Below, piece after piece: positions 39,075-46,767 of a stretch of 64,000 nt of DNA. The first letter of the stretch is position 1. Every line of letters starts with the position of its first letter. The notes beneath the pieces are model-generated. The model was not told where the DNA came from. It made no database searches and was given only the letters and a program-made list of their open reading frames with translations. A program made the translations under genes and the position numbers. Source of the DNA: an uncultured beta proteobacterium. GTDB lineage: Bacteria > Pseudomonadota > Gammaproteobacteria > Burkholderiales > Rhodocyclaceae. The DNA lies in contig CAIVQO010000047.1 in NCBI GenBank assembly GCA_903908065.1, forward strand, positions 26,271 to 90,270. Direction: 5' to 3'.

Positions 39075-40556
39075 TCACTCTGTTGCCCCCAGATAGGCGC
39101 CATGGTTCGGCAATGGTCCGAACAACGCGTAATGTCCGCCGCCAGCCTTCTTTGCCCGGTACATGGTGTCGTCGGCCCTCTTCAATAGCGTCAGGGCATC
39201 ATTTCCGTGCTCGGGAAAAACGGCACAACCGAAACTTGCGCTGATGATCAGGTGGCGGCCCTCGACCGGTATCGGACGCCCAATGGCCTCAATCAGCTTG
39301 GCGCAGAGGCGCCCGATTTCAGCCTCACCGGACAGGCCGGGCGCTATGATGACAAACTCATCCCCACCCAGGCGCGCTACGGTGTCCGACTCGCGAACGC
39401 TCGTTACCAGCCGAGTCGCGATCTCCTTAAGTACAATGTCACCGGCCAAATGGCCATAGGTATCGTTGACCGGCTTGAAGTTATCCAGGTCGACGAACAA
39501 AAGGGCAAACCGCTGGCCCGCTCGCTTGGCTTGCGCAATGCCTAGCTCGAGCCGGTCGCTGAACAGATGCCTGTTCGGTAACTGGGTCAGCGCATCGTAA
39601 TGGGCAAGGTAGGCAAGCTGCTTTTCGGCGGCAAGCAGGCGCGACAGGTCAGACAACACGGCGATATAACTTAGAATCTTTCCGTCATTGCCGCGCACCG
39701 TGGTCACGTTCAACCATTCAGGATAGATTTCTCCGTTCTTCCTGCGGTTGTAGACCTCACCTTGCCAGACGCCCTCTTCTCGCAGCGCCCTCCAGAACTC
39801 GACATAGAAGTCCCGCGACTGGATTCCGGAGTTGAGCAGGCGCGGATTTTTTCCAATAACCTCGGCCGACGAGTAGCCAGTGATGCGGGTGAAGGCCGGA
39901 TTGACCGCCAGAATTTCACCTTCGATGTCGGTAATTATGATTCCCTCGGCCGAGCTCTTGAAAACCATCGACGACAAGCGACTTTCGAACTCCGTTTCAC
40001 GCATGTGAGTGACGTCGCGGAGGACCCAGTGAAGGAAGTGCAACTCGCCATCGCGGCGTACGCCGATCACGCTGGCGATGACAATAATCGTCGGGCTGCC
40101 CGTAAATTTGCTATTGAGATACAACTCACGCTCGTGGACAAAGTCCGCTCGGGCGGACGAGGTTTCTTGCTGCAACGCAAGAAAGTCGCCGCGATGGCTG
40201 GACTGAATCCAGGACTCAAGCTTGCATCCCATCATGGTATCGCGCGGCGCAAGCCTCTCGGCTGCTGGATTGATCTGTACTATGATTCCGGCGGGATCAG
40301 TGACGATATGTATGTCACGTGAGGCATGCAGAATTCTGTCTAGTTCGTCGCGACTTTCTGTCAATTGATCACAAGACTCCCTTAGCGTTTCGAAGTGCCT
40401 TTCCAGCCGGCCGTTACGCTCGATCAGCTGCTGCAGATCCTCGGCGTAACGATACAACTGATCGTGCAGTGCGGCAGAGCGAGTGATTCCCGGCAATCGC
40501 GCAGACTGCCCTTGCATTGGGCGGGAGTTGTCGTCAGCTTCTGTTTTCTCGCTCAA
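39075..40556 (-). CDS. PAS-PAS-GGDEF diguanylate cyclase
   Basis: The 493-residue soluble protein has an N-terminal coiled-coil (about 35-75), PAS 1 (about 75-190, LDRILHASRDIHIVTDPAGI), PAS 2 (about 200-315, FKSSAEGIIITDIEGEILAV) and a GGDEF domain (about 325-485). The active site RLGGDEF is intact near residue 395, preceded by the inhibitory-site motif RESD. It should make cyclic di-GMP, with product feedback. The RpfG-like HD-GYP protein in the same array is the natural antagonist. The TTG at 40556 has GAGGCGG five bases upstream and lies 7 bp after the receiver stop; an ATG at 40517 is an alternative start. Confidence 0.92.
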   Translation of the reverse strand: MSEKTEADDNSRPMQGQSARLPGITRSAALHDQLYRYAEDLQQLIERNGRLERHFETLRESCDQLTESRDELDRILHASRDIHIVTDPAGIIVQINPAAERLAPRDTMMGCKLESWIQSSHRGDFLALQQETSSARADFVHERELYLNSKFTGSPTIIVIASVIGVRRDGELHFLHWVLRDVTHMRETEFESRLSSMVFKSSAEGIIITDIEGEILAVNPAFTRITGYSSAEVIGKNPRLLNSGIQSRDFYVEFWRALREEGVWQGEVYNRRKNGEIYPEWLNVTTVRGNDGKILSYIAVLSDLSRLLAAEKQLAYLAHYDALTQLPNRHLFSDRLELGIAQAKRAGQRFALLFVDLDNFKPVNDTYGHLAGDIVLKEIATRLVTSVRESDTVARLGGDEFVIIAPGLSGEAEIGRLCAKLIEAIGRPIPVEGRHLIISASFGCAVFPEHGNDALTLLKRADDTMYRAKKAGGGHYALFGPLPNHGAYLGATE

Positions 40557-40563
40557 TTCCGCC

Positions 40564-40929
40564 TCACACTTTCAAGGCGGTCTTGATCGCTGCGACCAGT
40601 TGAAGCGGGCTAAACGGCTTTATGAAATATGCATCCGCGCCCCGCTTAATACCATCTTCATAGTCTCGTACCTGTCCACGCGCCGTGACCATGATCACCC
40701 GGGTATGAACAAGTTCCGGGTCCGCCTTGATGGCATCCAGCACGTCAAGGCCGTCAATTTTCCCAGGCATCATTACGTCAAGGACAACGAGGTCAGGGCG
40801 TTGCTTGCGTGCAATGTCAAGTCCGCTCGCCCCGTCCTCGGCCTCAAGAACTTCGAAGTCCGCGCCGATCGTTATGCGTATAAGGCGACGGATATCTGAG
40901 TGATCATCAACCAGCAGTATTCGATTCAT
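40564..40929 (-). CDS. Stand-alone receiver-domain response regulator
   Basis: The 121-residue single receiver has LLVDDH, phospho-acceptor Asp51 in LVVLDVMMPG, MVTARGQ and AYFIKPFSP. There is no output domain. It resembles the receiver at 22407-22814 closely, so the array carries two related phosphotransfer intermediates near its two ends. It is followed after 7 bp by the diguanylate cyclase and preceded after 9 bp by the HTH-REC gene, so it probably takes part in a branch that controls cyclic di-GMP synthesis. Confidence 0.92.
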   Translation of the reverse strand: MNRILLVDDHSDIRRLIRITIGADFEVLEAEDGASGLDIARKQRPDLVVLDVMMPGKIDGLDVLDAIKADPELVHTRVIMVTARGQVRDYEDGIKRGADAYFIKPFSPLQLVAAIKTALKV

Positions 40930-40938
40930 TTTTTCCCA

Positions 40939-41592
40939 TCAGGATCTTGTTGCTGCATCTCGGCGAACACTAGCCTCCTCGGCAAGTTCAGCCAATTCCT
41001 GGAAGGGCACGGGCTTTCCGAAGATTTGAACACCGAAGGGAATTCCTCCCTGGCGCTCTATCTCTTCCCGTCCCATCCCAGTAACCACCGCGATCACCAG
41101 AACTCTCGGTTCCAAAGCACAAATGCTACGAAGGAGATGAAATCCGCTGGGACCGGGCAGGTTCAGATCAACGATGATCATGTCTGGCACCGCTCTTGCC
41201 AGGCTCGCTAAAGCCTCGTAGCCGTTGCCAACTGTTTCGACGACCGGGCGCATCACCCATCGTTTGAGTCGAAATACATAGAGCTGACGAAGGCTTTCGT
41301 CGTCATCGACAACAAGCACCCGAAATCCGCGAGCGGTCTTGGCAGGCGACCGGCTAGCAGGGGGAACCGAAAAATATCGAGCGGATGGGGCGTCCGGAAC
41401 TACGGCATCTGCTCTTCGCAGCAAGCGGAAGACTGACTCGCGCGTGATTCGGCGATGCCCACCGACCGTCTTCCACGCAGCCAACAAGCCCCTTTCACAC
41501 CACAATTGCGCGGTACGGACAGAAATACCCAGAAGCTCGGCGGCTTGCCGAGTGGTCCAGAACGCCCTATCTGTTCGTTTAGTGATTCGCAT
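40939..41592 (-). CDS. HTH-receiver protein: MerR/excisionase-type DNA-binding domain followed by REC
   Basis: The 217-residue protein has the reverse of the usual response regulator order. An excisionase/MerR-like HTH comes first (about 10-60: FWTTRQAAELLGISVRTAQL, then AAWKTVGGHRRITRESV), then a linker and a C-terminal receiver (about 90-205) with VLVVDDDE, phospho-acceptor Asp142 in MIIVDLNLPG, VVTGMGRE and KPVPF. It probably binds DNA under control of phosphorylation. The ATG at 41592 follows an AAGAGAAAG tract. It is the first gene of the minus-strand signalling array and is transcribed away from a paralogue at 42004 across an AT-rich region. Confidence 0.88.
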   Translation of the reverse strand: MRITKRTDRAFWTTRQAAELLGISVRTAQLWCERGLLAAWKTVGGHRRITRESVFRLLRRADAVVPDAPSARYFSVPPASRSPAKTARGFRVLVVDDDESLRQLYVFRLKRWVMRPVVETVGNGYEALASLARAVPDMIIVDLNLPGPSGFHLLRSICALEPRVLVIAVVTGMGREEIERQGGIPFGVQIFGKPVPFQELAELAEEASVRRDAATRS

Positions 41593-42003
41593 CACTTTCT
41601 CTTTCTACTTGGTGTTAAGGGAAAGCAGGAGCAGGCATCAACTAATGGCCTCAATTATGCCACAAGTAATATTTTTATGCCGAATTTCGCATTTTTGTAG
41701 TTCGGCAATTTGATATCCAACTCCCAATGATCCAGTGTGCAACACCTGTTCGATCCTGAACAGTCAGTCCGAAGTCCTGGCGTCTGCTTCAAACTCCCAT
41801 CGTCAGAACTAGGCCCCAGAAGATCCAGAGCACGGATATCATTCCATGCACCACAGAATAAATATTCCGAATGTGATATATTTGGAAGACATAGCGAAAG
41901 TTAAAGCATTAATAATGCTAGGAAGATGCGGTCTTCTGCTTTTACCCGCCCCCCCCGCAGATCCCGTTAGAACTGGCAGAAACTTGGGATCCGCTTTGAG
42001 ACA
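41593..42003. other. AT-rich divergent promoter region between two HTH-REC genes
   Basis: This 411-bp gap must hold the promoters of the signalling array (leftward) and of the HTH-REC gene at 42004 (rightward). It is clearly more AT-rich than its surroundings. It contains the inverted repeat CTGTTC-N6-GAACAG at 41746-41763. No gene is seen in it. Confidence 0.6.
41746..41763. promoter_or_regulatory. Inverted repeat, candidate operator
   Basis: CTGTTC (41746-41751) and GAACAG (41758-41763) form a perfect 6-bp inverted repeat with a 6-bp spacer between the two divergent HTH-REC genes. It could be an autoregulatory site. The spacing is 2 bp longer than a LexA box, so it is not called as one. 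Confidence 0.3.
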
Positions 42004-42654
42004 GTGACCGCGACCACTCAGAATCAGATACAGGCCGATGCGCTCCAGCCGGAACGCAAGGGGTACTGCACGACCCGGGAAGCCGCGAAACTGCTCGGAC
42101 TGTCATTGGGCAAAGTGCAAAAAATGGCTGAGGATGGCGAGCTTCAGGCCTGGAAAACAAGTGGCGGGCATCGTCGAGTCAGTGTTCATTCAGTCGAAGC
42201 AATGCTGCGCCAGCGCGATCGCTTGCAGCCGAACACATGCGCCCGCGAAGGCATTGATGTCCTCATTGCCGAGGACAACATCGACCTGCAGAAGCTCTAC
42301 CAGAAGAGCATCTCGTCCTGGGTTTTGCCGATTTCCATCAGAACCGTTGCCAATGGCATCGACGGACTGCTCAATATCGGCTTGCGACCGCCCGATGTGT
42401 TAATTGTTGACTTGCTGATGCCAGGGGTCGACGGGTTCGAGATGATCCGCAGGATACGGATGAATGCAGCGCTCGACGACATGGATATCATCGTAGTCAC
42501 GGGAATGGATCCCGACGAAATCCAGAAACGCGGCGGACTCCCCGATACGGTCACCGTCTATCAGAAGCCGATTCCGTTCACCGACCTTCGAGGCTACCTG
42601 CAGGCAAAATTAGCTCAGCACCGGCGGACCCTTCAGGCCAATGGCAAACGCTAA
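42004..42654 (+). CDS. HTH-receiver protein, divergent paralogue
   Basis: The 216-residue protein has the same reversed order as the gene at 40939. The HTH (about 20-70: YCTTREAAKLLGLSLGKVQK, then WKTSGGHRRVSVHSVE) is followed by a receiver with VLIAEDN, Asp136 in VLIVDLLMPG, VVTGMDPD and QKPIPF. The two proteins share the WKTxGGHRR DNA-recognition segment, so they may bind related sites or form heterodimers. The start is GTG at 42004 with a weak GAGA upstream. It is the only plus-strand member of the signalling region and ends convergently with the small gene at 42651, overlapping it by 4 bp. Confidence 0.85.
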   Translation: MTATTQNQIQADALQPERKGYCTTREAAKLLGLSLGKVQKMAEDGELQAWKTSGGHRRVSVHSVEAMLRQRDRLQPNTCAREGIDVLIAEDNIDLQKLYQKSISSWVLPISIRTVANGIDGLLNIGLRPPDVLIVDLLMPGVDGFEMIRRIRMNAALDDMDIIVVTGMDPDEIQKRGGLPDTVTVYQKPIPFTDLRGYLQAKLAQHRRTLQANGKR

Positions 42655-42938
42655 AGCCGGGCCATGGCTTCATAGGCCGCTATTGCCCTGATGGTGTCAC
42701 GACGATGCCATCCGCCTGTACTTTGCTCTTGGGAGGCAGATTCCCGACCCCAGGACGCCCCCGCAACGAACTGCTGAAGATTCAACTCGGCCTGACCACG
42801 CACCCGTAGCCAAAGGGACTCCTCGGCCAGTTCGAGCCTGAGCGACCGCGATATCGCTTCCACCCTCGGGTCCATGCGTGCCCGAGCCAAGGTCTCACGG
42901 AGAACAACAACCGAAGGCCGGGGTAAATTGGCAGCCAT
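42651..42938 (-). CDS. Small hypothetical protein
   Basis: The 95-residue protein starts MAANLPRPSVVVLRETLARA and is mostly helical and charged (VEAISRSLRLELAEESLWLR). No family is recognised and no signal peptide is seen. It overlaps the end of the convergent HTH-REC gene by 4 bp. There is no strong ribosome site before the ATG; translation may depend on the gene 33 bp upstream. Coding status is moderate. Confidence 0.45.
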   Translation of the reverse strand: MAANLPRPSVVVLRETLARARMDPRVEAISRSLRLELAEESLWLRVRGQAELNLQQFVAGASWGRESASQEQSTGGWHRRDTIRAIAAYEAMARL

Positions 42939-42971
42939 GGCATTGTCATCATTCGGGAAGAATCACGGAGG

Positions 42972-43460
42972 CTACTGGCTCGCGGAAAGTAGATGGGCTT
43001 GGGTCGCCGCAGCTGCGTTTTCCGAACTGCGAACCTCGGCCAGGAGGGCAAGAATCAGCGCCATCAGCGCTTGATCCGACAACTCAACTTCGGAGCTCCC
43101 TACACGCGGAGAACTTTCACCCACCCCAAGATTCGACACCGATCCGGCAACACCGACATCGGCAGGCACCGCCCGGTTTGCTCTTGCCAGGGCCGCCGTC
43201 TCCGTCGCCACGAAGCTCGGCTTCGAGTCCGCCCGGGCGTGAGCGACGGCCAAGGCCCTTCTCCCGTCCTCAGAAATATTGACCACAGTACTGGGCATCG
43301 GCGCAGGCGCCTGTTTGGGAACCTTGCGGACCGGGATTTGATTGCCGGTTGTTGCCGCAGCCCCGACAGCCAATGCCCGCCCGCCCCGAGCCGCAAGCCC
43401 AAGCCCACCGATTGACGCCATGGATCCCAAGGCACCAACAACTCCAATAGCAGCAACCAT
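42972..43460 (-). CDS. Hypothetical protein with hydrophobic N-terminus
   Basis: The 162-residue protein starts MVAAIGVVGALGSMASIGGL, a Gly/Ala-rich hydrophobic segment that may be a membrane anchor or signal. An Ala-rich, low-complexity middle and a helical C-terminus (LSDQALMALILALLAEVRSS) follow. The ATG at 43460 has a strong AGGAGTG at good spacing, which sets the start against longer in-frame options. No known family is recognised. With the small gene at 42651 it may form a two-gene unit. Confidence 0.6.
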   Translation of the reverse strand: MVAAIGVVGALGSMASIGGLGLAARGGRALAVGAAATTGNQIPVRKVPKQAPAPMPSTVVNISEDGRRALAVAHARADSKPSFVATETAALARANRAVPADVGVAGSVSNLGVGESSPRVGSSEVELSDQALMALILALLAEVRSSENAAAATQAHLLSASQ

Positions 43461-43865
43461 GATCGCACTCCTGTTACTGGCTCCAGCAGATGACCCGGGA
43501 AAACTCAAGGTCACTCGGTCTGACGCAGAACCCTGCAGCAAACCGGGCTTGGCTAAGGCCAGCCCGAGAAGGAAACGGAATCCAAACCACCCCAGAGTAC
43601 TAGCGGATGCACTCTAAGTGCCAAACACATCCTGATAATAGTTTTGGTAGCTGTGCCATATTTGTCAAATGGCGTGGTGACGGAGTGATTACTATAAACC
43701 TCAAGTGAATTAATAATTTAACCAGCAATGACCGCAAGTTACGGACAACTCCCGGACTAGCCATGCGACATCCTTGGGGGAAAATTTAACAATTCTTAAC
43801 TTAGGTAATCGAAGACTCTTTTAGCCTATCGACATTGAGACAACGCGTGGAAAGGCACGTCAGCT
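43461..43865. other. AT-rich intergenic region before the short prepilin-like genes
   Basis: This 405-bp stretch has lower GC than the surrounding genes and separates a minus-strand from a plus-strand unit, so it probably carries promoters in both directions. It contains the imperfect inverted repeat CCATATTTGTCAAATGG (43656-43672). No ORF with convincing features is seen, nor a clear sigma-54 -24/-12 element. Confidence 0.5.
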
Positions 43866-44003
43866 TTGAGCAAAAGGTGTCAGATCAAAATCAGTGCGCC
43901 GTGGGATGGAGCCTGTCGGGGAACCTCCCTCATCGAGATACTTCTGATCATCGCAATTGTCAGCATCCTCCTCGTGGCGATTGCAATCCATAGCGGAACC
44001 TGA
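43866..44003 (+). CDS. Very short type IV prepilin-like protein
   Basis: A 45-residue frame starts with TTG at 43866 (LSKRCQIKISAPWDG), then ACRG|TSLIEILLIIAIVSILLVAI and a short tail ending HSGT. The Gly before the cleavage point, Glu at position 5 of the mature part and the long hydrophobic helix are the prepilin peptidase signature. Only the N-terminal helix exists; there is no globular pilin domain. It could be a minimal pilin, a minor pilin fragment or a decayed gene. The TTG start and weak ribosome site lower confidence, but a second prepilin-like gene follows within 80 bp. Confidence 0.4.
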   Translation: MSKRCQIKISAPWDGACRGTSLIEILLIIAIVSILLVAIAIHSGT

Positions 44004-44012
44004 CCACTCGCT

Positions 44013-44033
44013 TTTGTCCAGAATACGGACAAA
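44013..44033. promoter_or_regulatory. Inverted repeat between two prepilin-like genes
   Basis: TTTGTCC (44013-44019) and GGACAAA (44027-44033) form a perfect 7-bp inverted repeat with a 7-nt spacer, just upstream of the second prepilin-like gene. It could be an operator or a weak hairpin setting the expression ratio of the two genes. No T-run follows, so it is not a standard terminator. Confidence 0.35.
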
Positions 44034-44080
44034 TGCACGACAACCTATACGTTCCTGATATTCCAGAAGGGAGCCTCACT

Positions 44081-44266
44081 GTGAAAGAGCATCGCGGCTT
44101 TACACTTATCGAGTTATTGTTGGTCCTCGGCATCATCGGTGTGCTGGTGGCCATCGCGATACCCCAATTTGCAGAATCTGCCAAAAGGGTTGCGGACAAG
44201 AGCGCACAGTCCGATGCCAGAAACTTTCTGACTCAGGCGCAGGCAGCAGCTACCGCCCAAAACTGA
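44081..44266 (+). CDS. Short type IV pilin-like protein
   Basis: The 61-residue protein has a brief leader (VKEHRG), then FTLIELLLVLGIIGVLVAIA with Glu5 and the Pro kink (IPQF), and a short helical tail (SAKRVADKSAQSDARNFLTQ). It keeps only the assembly helix and lacks a pilin head domain. Short pilins of about this size are known from Geobacter, but this one has few aromatic residues. I chose the GTG at 44081 with AAGGGAG upstream; it places the leader at normal length. It may need a separate partner for its missing head domain or act as a minor pilin with the gp-like gene just upstream. Confidence 0.7.
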   Translation: MKEHRGFTLIELLLVLGIIGVLVAIAIPQFAESAKRVADKSAQSDARNFLTQAQAAATAQN

Positions 44267-44361
44267 GCTTCGGAACGACCCGCCAACAGCGACGGCACGA
44301 ATTCGCCTGGAGCCGATAAACACCCAAACCGACCTTCGACAACTTGGATCCGGAGCACTGC

Positions 44362-44577
44362 ATGGCAAAGAGAAAGAAATCCGAAGTCCCCAATTTCGCC
44401 AGCGAGCGCAAGTCGCTGGGCCTCAATCAAAAGGACTATTGGGAACGTTACGGCGTCACCCAGTCCGGCGGCTCGCGCTACGAATCCGGCCGTCCGACGC
44501 CAAGACCCCTTGCGATACTGATGCGCCTGCACAAAGCAGGAAAAATCACTGAAATGGATCTGGCGTCGGCGCCATAG
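44362..44577 (+). CDS. Small helix-turn-helix DNA-binding protein
   Basis: The 71-residue protein has a basic start (MAKRKKSEV) and an HTH of the XRE/MqsA-C type: ERKSLGLNQKDYWERYGVTQ, SGGSRYESGRPTPRPLAILM. The Q-x(n)-SGGSRYESG pattern is the recognition helix region of antitoxin-like regulators. The ATG at 44362 has GGAG seven bases upstream. It lies between the short pilin gene and the HU/IHF-type gene on the same strand and could regulate that group. Confidence 0.78.
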   Translation: MAKRKKSEVPNFASERKSLGLNQKDYWERYGVTQSGGSRYESGRPTPRPLAILMRLHKAGKITEMDLASAP

Positions 44578-44604
44578 AAGTCCTGGTACCAATGGAGGGA
44601 CACC

Positions 44605-44685
44605 ATGGCCCAGAACCAGTCGCGCAAGCATCACAACTTCCCGTTACGGCCTCAGTCCAGACTTGCTGAAGGGAACACGTTGTGA
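44605..44685 (+). CDS. 26-codon ORF coupled to the HU/IHF-type gene
   Basis: MAQNQSRKHHNFPLRPQSRL and six more residues, ending in TGA. A strong GGAGGGA lies at ideal spacing before its ATG, and its stop overlaps the GTG of the next gene in a GTGA junction. The next gene has no good ribosome site of its own, so this ORF probably drives its translation by coupling. A short basic peptide product is also possible. Confidence 0.45.
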   Translation: MAQNQSRKHHNFPLRPQSRLAEGNTL

Positions 44686-45077
44686 ATCTGAATCGCTCGA
44701 ACATAGTCGACAGATTGGCAAAACGCATGGACATGTATGGCGTCGACGACATAGAGTTGGTCATCTTAGTGGTACTCGATGCAATCAAGCAGCGACTGAC
44801 AGTCGGGGAACGCGTCGAGTTGCGGGGCTTCGGCAGCTTTCATACAACATACAGGAAGCCACGCCTTGGACGAAACCCCAGATCCGGTCTGCGGGTTACG
44901 GTACCGGGCAAGTGGGTGCCCCATTTCAAGCCCGGCAAGGAAATGAGGAGCGGTGTCAATTCACAGATCTCCACGAAAGTACCCCCACGCCCGCTTTCGC
45001 GGGTGGCGGGTTCTGACAGCCTGGCGACGATTTACGCAGTTGAGCAGGTAGAACTATCTCGGTCGCAAGTAGCGTAA
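44682..45077 (+). CDS. HU/IHF-family DNA-binding protein with C-terminal extension
   Basis: The 131-residue protein matches the bacterial HU/IHF fold over residues 1-92: RSNIVDRLAKRMDMYGVDDI, LDAIKQRLTVGERVELRGFG, SFHTTYRKPRLGRNPRSGLR and VPGKWVPHFKPGKEMRSGV. The GRNPRSG segment and the Pro on the beta arm resemble IHF-beta. These dimeric proteins bend DNA and organise promoters. About 35 extra residues after the core are unusual. The start is GTG, overlapping the stop of the 26-codon ORF. The chromosome will have other HU/IHF genes; this looks like an accessory copy. Confidence 0.85.
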   Translation: MNLNRSNIVDRLAKRMDMYGVDDIELVILVVLDAIKQRLTVGERVELRGFGSFHTTYRKPRLGRNPRSGLRVTVPGKWVPHFKPGKEMRSGVNSQISTKVPPRPLSRVAGSDSLATIYAVEQVELSRSQVA

Positions 45078-45219
45078 ATGGTCAGGTATTGAATCATTCG
45101 TCGAGCCTAGGACGTCGAACTCGCTTCCACAGGTATCAGGTGATAACGGATAAGGTAAGCCTGCACACACGGCTCACCAATCGAATATCTGCCCAAATTG
45201 CGCCCGAAACGAGACTGAC

Positions 45220-45606
45220 ATGGCGATGTTTCCAACCAAAATGCAGCCTCTACCTTGCCGAAACCGGCAACGCCATATTGATCTGGCCCAGAAAGTCGGC
45301 CTGGACTGGATTGAACGACTGGGGCGCCTAGACCGACGGCGGCGCAAGGTCAAGGAAATGAATACATTCCTTGCCGAGCACCTTGCCGCCGGGGACGAAT
45401 CCCTGACGACCCAGGACACCCTTCGCACCATGCTGTGCGCCAACTGCGCCAGGCTTCACCCGGACCTGGCGACGCTCTGCGCCATGCAACCCGAAGTTTC
45501 GAACGAAAAGCTGGATCGCTGCTGGTTGCTAAAGGGATCGCACTGCGAAATCTCGGGCCAATGGTGGACATCGCGAAGTAACCGCCATTTGCTTCCCGCG
45601 GCCTAG
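45220..45606 (+). CDS. Hypothetical protein, weak coding support
   Basis: The 128-residue frame starts MAMFPTKMQPLPCRNRQRHI. It contains a helical basic middle (RLGRLDRRRRKVKEMNTFLA) and six cysteines, including CANCARLHPDLATLC. GAGA is eight bases upstream of the ATG. No family is recognised, and it could be a non-coding frame in a loosely packed region. It is convergent with exbD, 38 bp away. Confidence 0.4.
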   Translation: MAMFPTKMQPLPCRNRQRHIDLAQKVGLDWIERLGRLDRRRRKVKEMNTFLAEHLAAGDESLTTQDTLRTMLCANCARLHPDLATLCAMQPEVSNEKLDRCWLLKGSHCEISGQWWTSRSNRHLLPAA

Positions 45607-45644
45607 CTTAGGAATACCCGGACAACCGTCGGGGGGAAGGGTTT

Positions 45645-46067
45645 TCAGTTTCCCACCGGCTCGGTGACGAAACCAATGCGAGTGAGTCCCGCGGCGGCGG
45701 CCATGCTCATGACCCGGGCGACGCTTTCATAGCGCGCATCGCGGTCGGCACGAATGTGCAACTCCGGCTGCGGCTGCCGGGCAGCGGCAACCGCAAAGCG
45801 CGCGGCGAGGTCACCACGGAAGACTCGCTCGCCATTCCAGAACATTTCATCGCCTGGACGGATCCCGAACTCGATGTGTTCGGGCTTGGCGATATTCGGG
45901 CTGGACGAGGCTCTGGGCAGGTCGATCTTCACCGAGTGTGTCAGCAGCGGCGCGGTGACGATGAAGATCACCAGTAGTACCAGCATCACATCGACCAGGG
46001 GTACCACGTTCATATCCGCCATCGGTGCCGAATGCCGGCGGCCGCTGAAGCTTCCGATCGCCATCAC
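45645..46067 (-). CDS. exbD: ExbD/TolR-family energy transducer subunit
   Basis: The 140-residue protein has one N-terminal membrane helix with the proton-path Asp (MNVVPLVDVMLVLLVIFIVT) and a periplasmic domain (IDLPRASSSPN, PELHIRADRDARYESVARVM, AGLTRIGFVTEP). ExbD works with ExbB to couple the proton gradient to TonB. The GTG overlaps the exbB stop (GTGA); an ATG is the next codon. It is the last gene of the TonB unit. Confidence 0.93.
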   Translation of the reverse strand: MMAIGSFSGRRHSAPMADMNVVPLVDVMLVLLVIFIVTAPLLTHSVKIDLPRASSSPNIAKPEHIEFGIRPGDEMFWNGERVFRGDLAARFAVAAARQPQPELHIRADRDARYESVARVMSMAAAAGLTRIGFVTEPVGN

Positions 46068-46765
46068 GCAACATCCTCGCGGCGGCCGACAGTAGTCAAC
46101 ACGTAGAGGTCATGGGCGAAAGCATCGAGGCGGGCCAGCCACATCCGGTTGCGGCGGTTGAAGGCGTTGTAGGCCAGCACTGCGGGAATCGCCACAGCCA
46201 GCCCCAGTGCCGTCATGATCAATGCCTCGCCCACCGGCCCCGCCACCTTGTCCAGCGTACCCTGGCCCGAGAGGCCGATCTGCACCAGTGCATGGTAGAT
46301 GCCCCAGACCGTGCCAAACAGTCCGACATACGGCGCGGCCGAGCCGGCCGATGCGAGCACTGTGAGTCCGTGCTCGCTACGCGCGGCCTCGAGATCAATA
46401 CCGTTTCGCAGCACGCGGGTGAGAAATTCGCCGAGGCCCCCGGCGGCCGCCAGCCGCTGCGGATGGTGAGTTTCGCTGTCGCCAGCGGCTTTCAGTACCG
46501 CGTGGGCCAGTTCGGCGAATGCATTGTCGACCGGGCGATGAGCCAGCATCATGCGCACCTCGGCGAGCGACGGGGCGTTCCAGAAAGCGGTAAGAAAGGC
46601 ATCTGCCCGTCGCTGCGCAAGAATATTGGCGATGGCGCGCGTGACGATCAGGAACCAACTCGCCAGAGACAACAACACCAATGCAGCCAGCACCAGCTTT
46701 CCGATGCTGTCCGCATTACTCAGGAAATGAGCGAAGCCGAGGGAGATGGGAGCATTGGCTTCCAT
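46064..46765 (-). CDS. exbB: ExbB/TolQ-family proton channel subunit
   Basis: The 233-residue protein has three membrane segments, at about 20-42 (LVLAALVLLSLASWFLIVTR), 135-160 (LASAGSAAPYVGLFGTVWGI) and 180-205 (ALIMTALGLAVAIPAVLAYN). The MotA/TolQ/ExbB signature GLFGTVWGIYHAL and GEALIMTALGLAVAIPAV are present. It forms the pentameric channel that, with ExbD, energises TonB. The gene lies between tonB (2-bp gap) and exbD (4-bp overlap), so the complex is encoded as one set dedicated to the nearby receptor. Confidence 0.94.
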   Translation of the reverse strand: MEANAPISLGFAHFLSNADSIGKLVLAALVLLSLASWFLIVTRAIANILAQRRADAFLTAFWNAPSLAEVRMMLAHRPVDNAFAELAHAVLKAAGDSETHHPQRLAAAGGLGEFLTRVLRNGIDLEAARSEHGLTVLASAGSAAPYVGLFGTVWGIYHALVQIGLSGQGTLDKVAGPVGEALIMTALGLAVAIPAVLAYNAFNRRNRMWLARLDAFAHDLYVLTTVGRREDVA

Positions 46766-46767
46766 GG

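Noticed and set aside
41746..41763. Possible LexA box (CTGT...ACAG)
   Set aside because: The spacer is 2 bp longer than in the LexA consensus and the core is not AT-rich. It is kept only as a generic inverted repeat.
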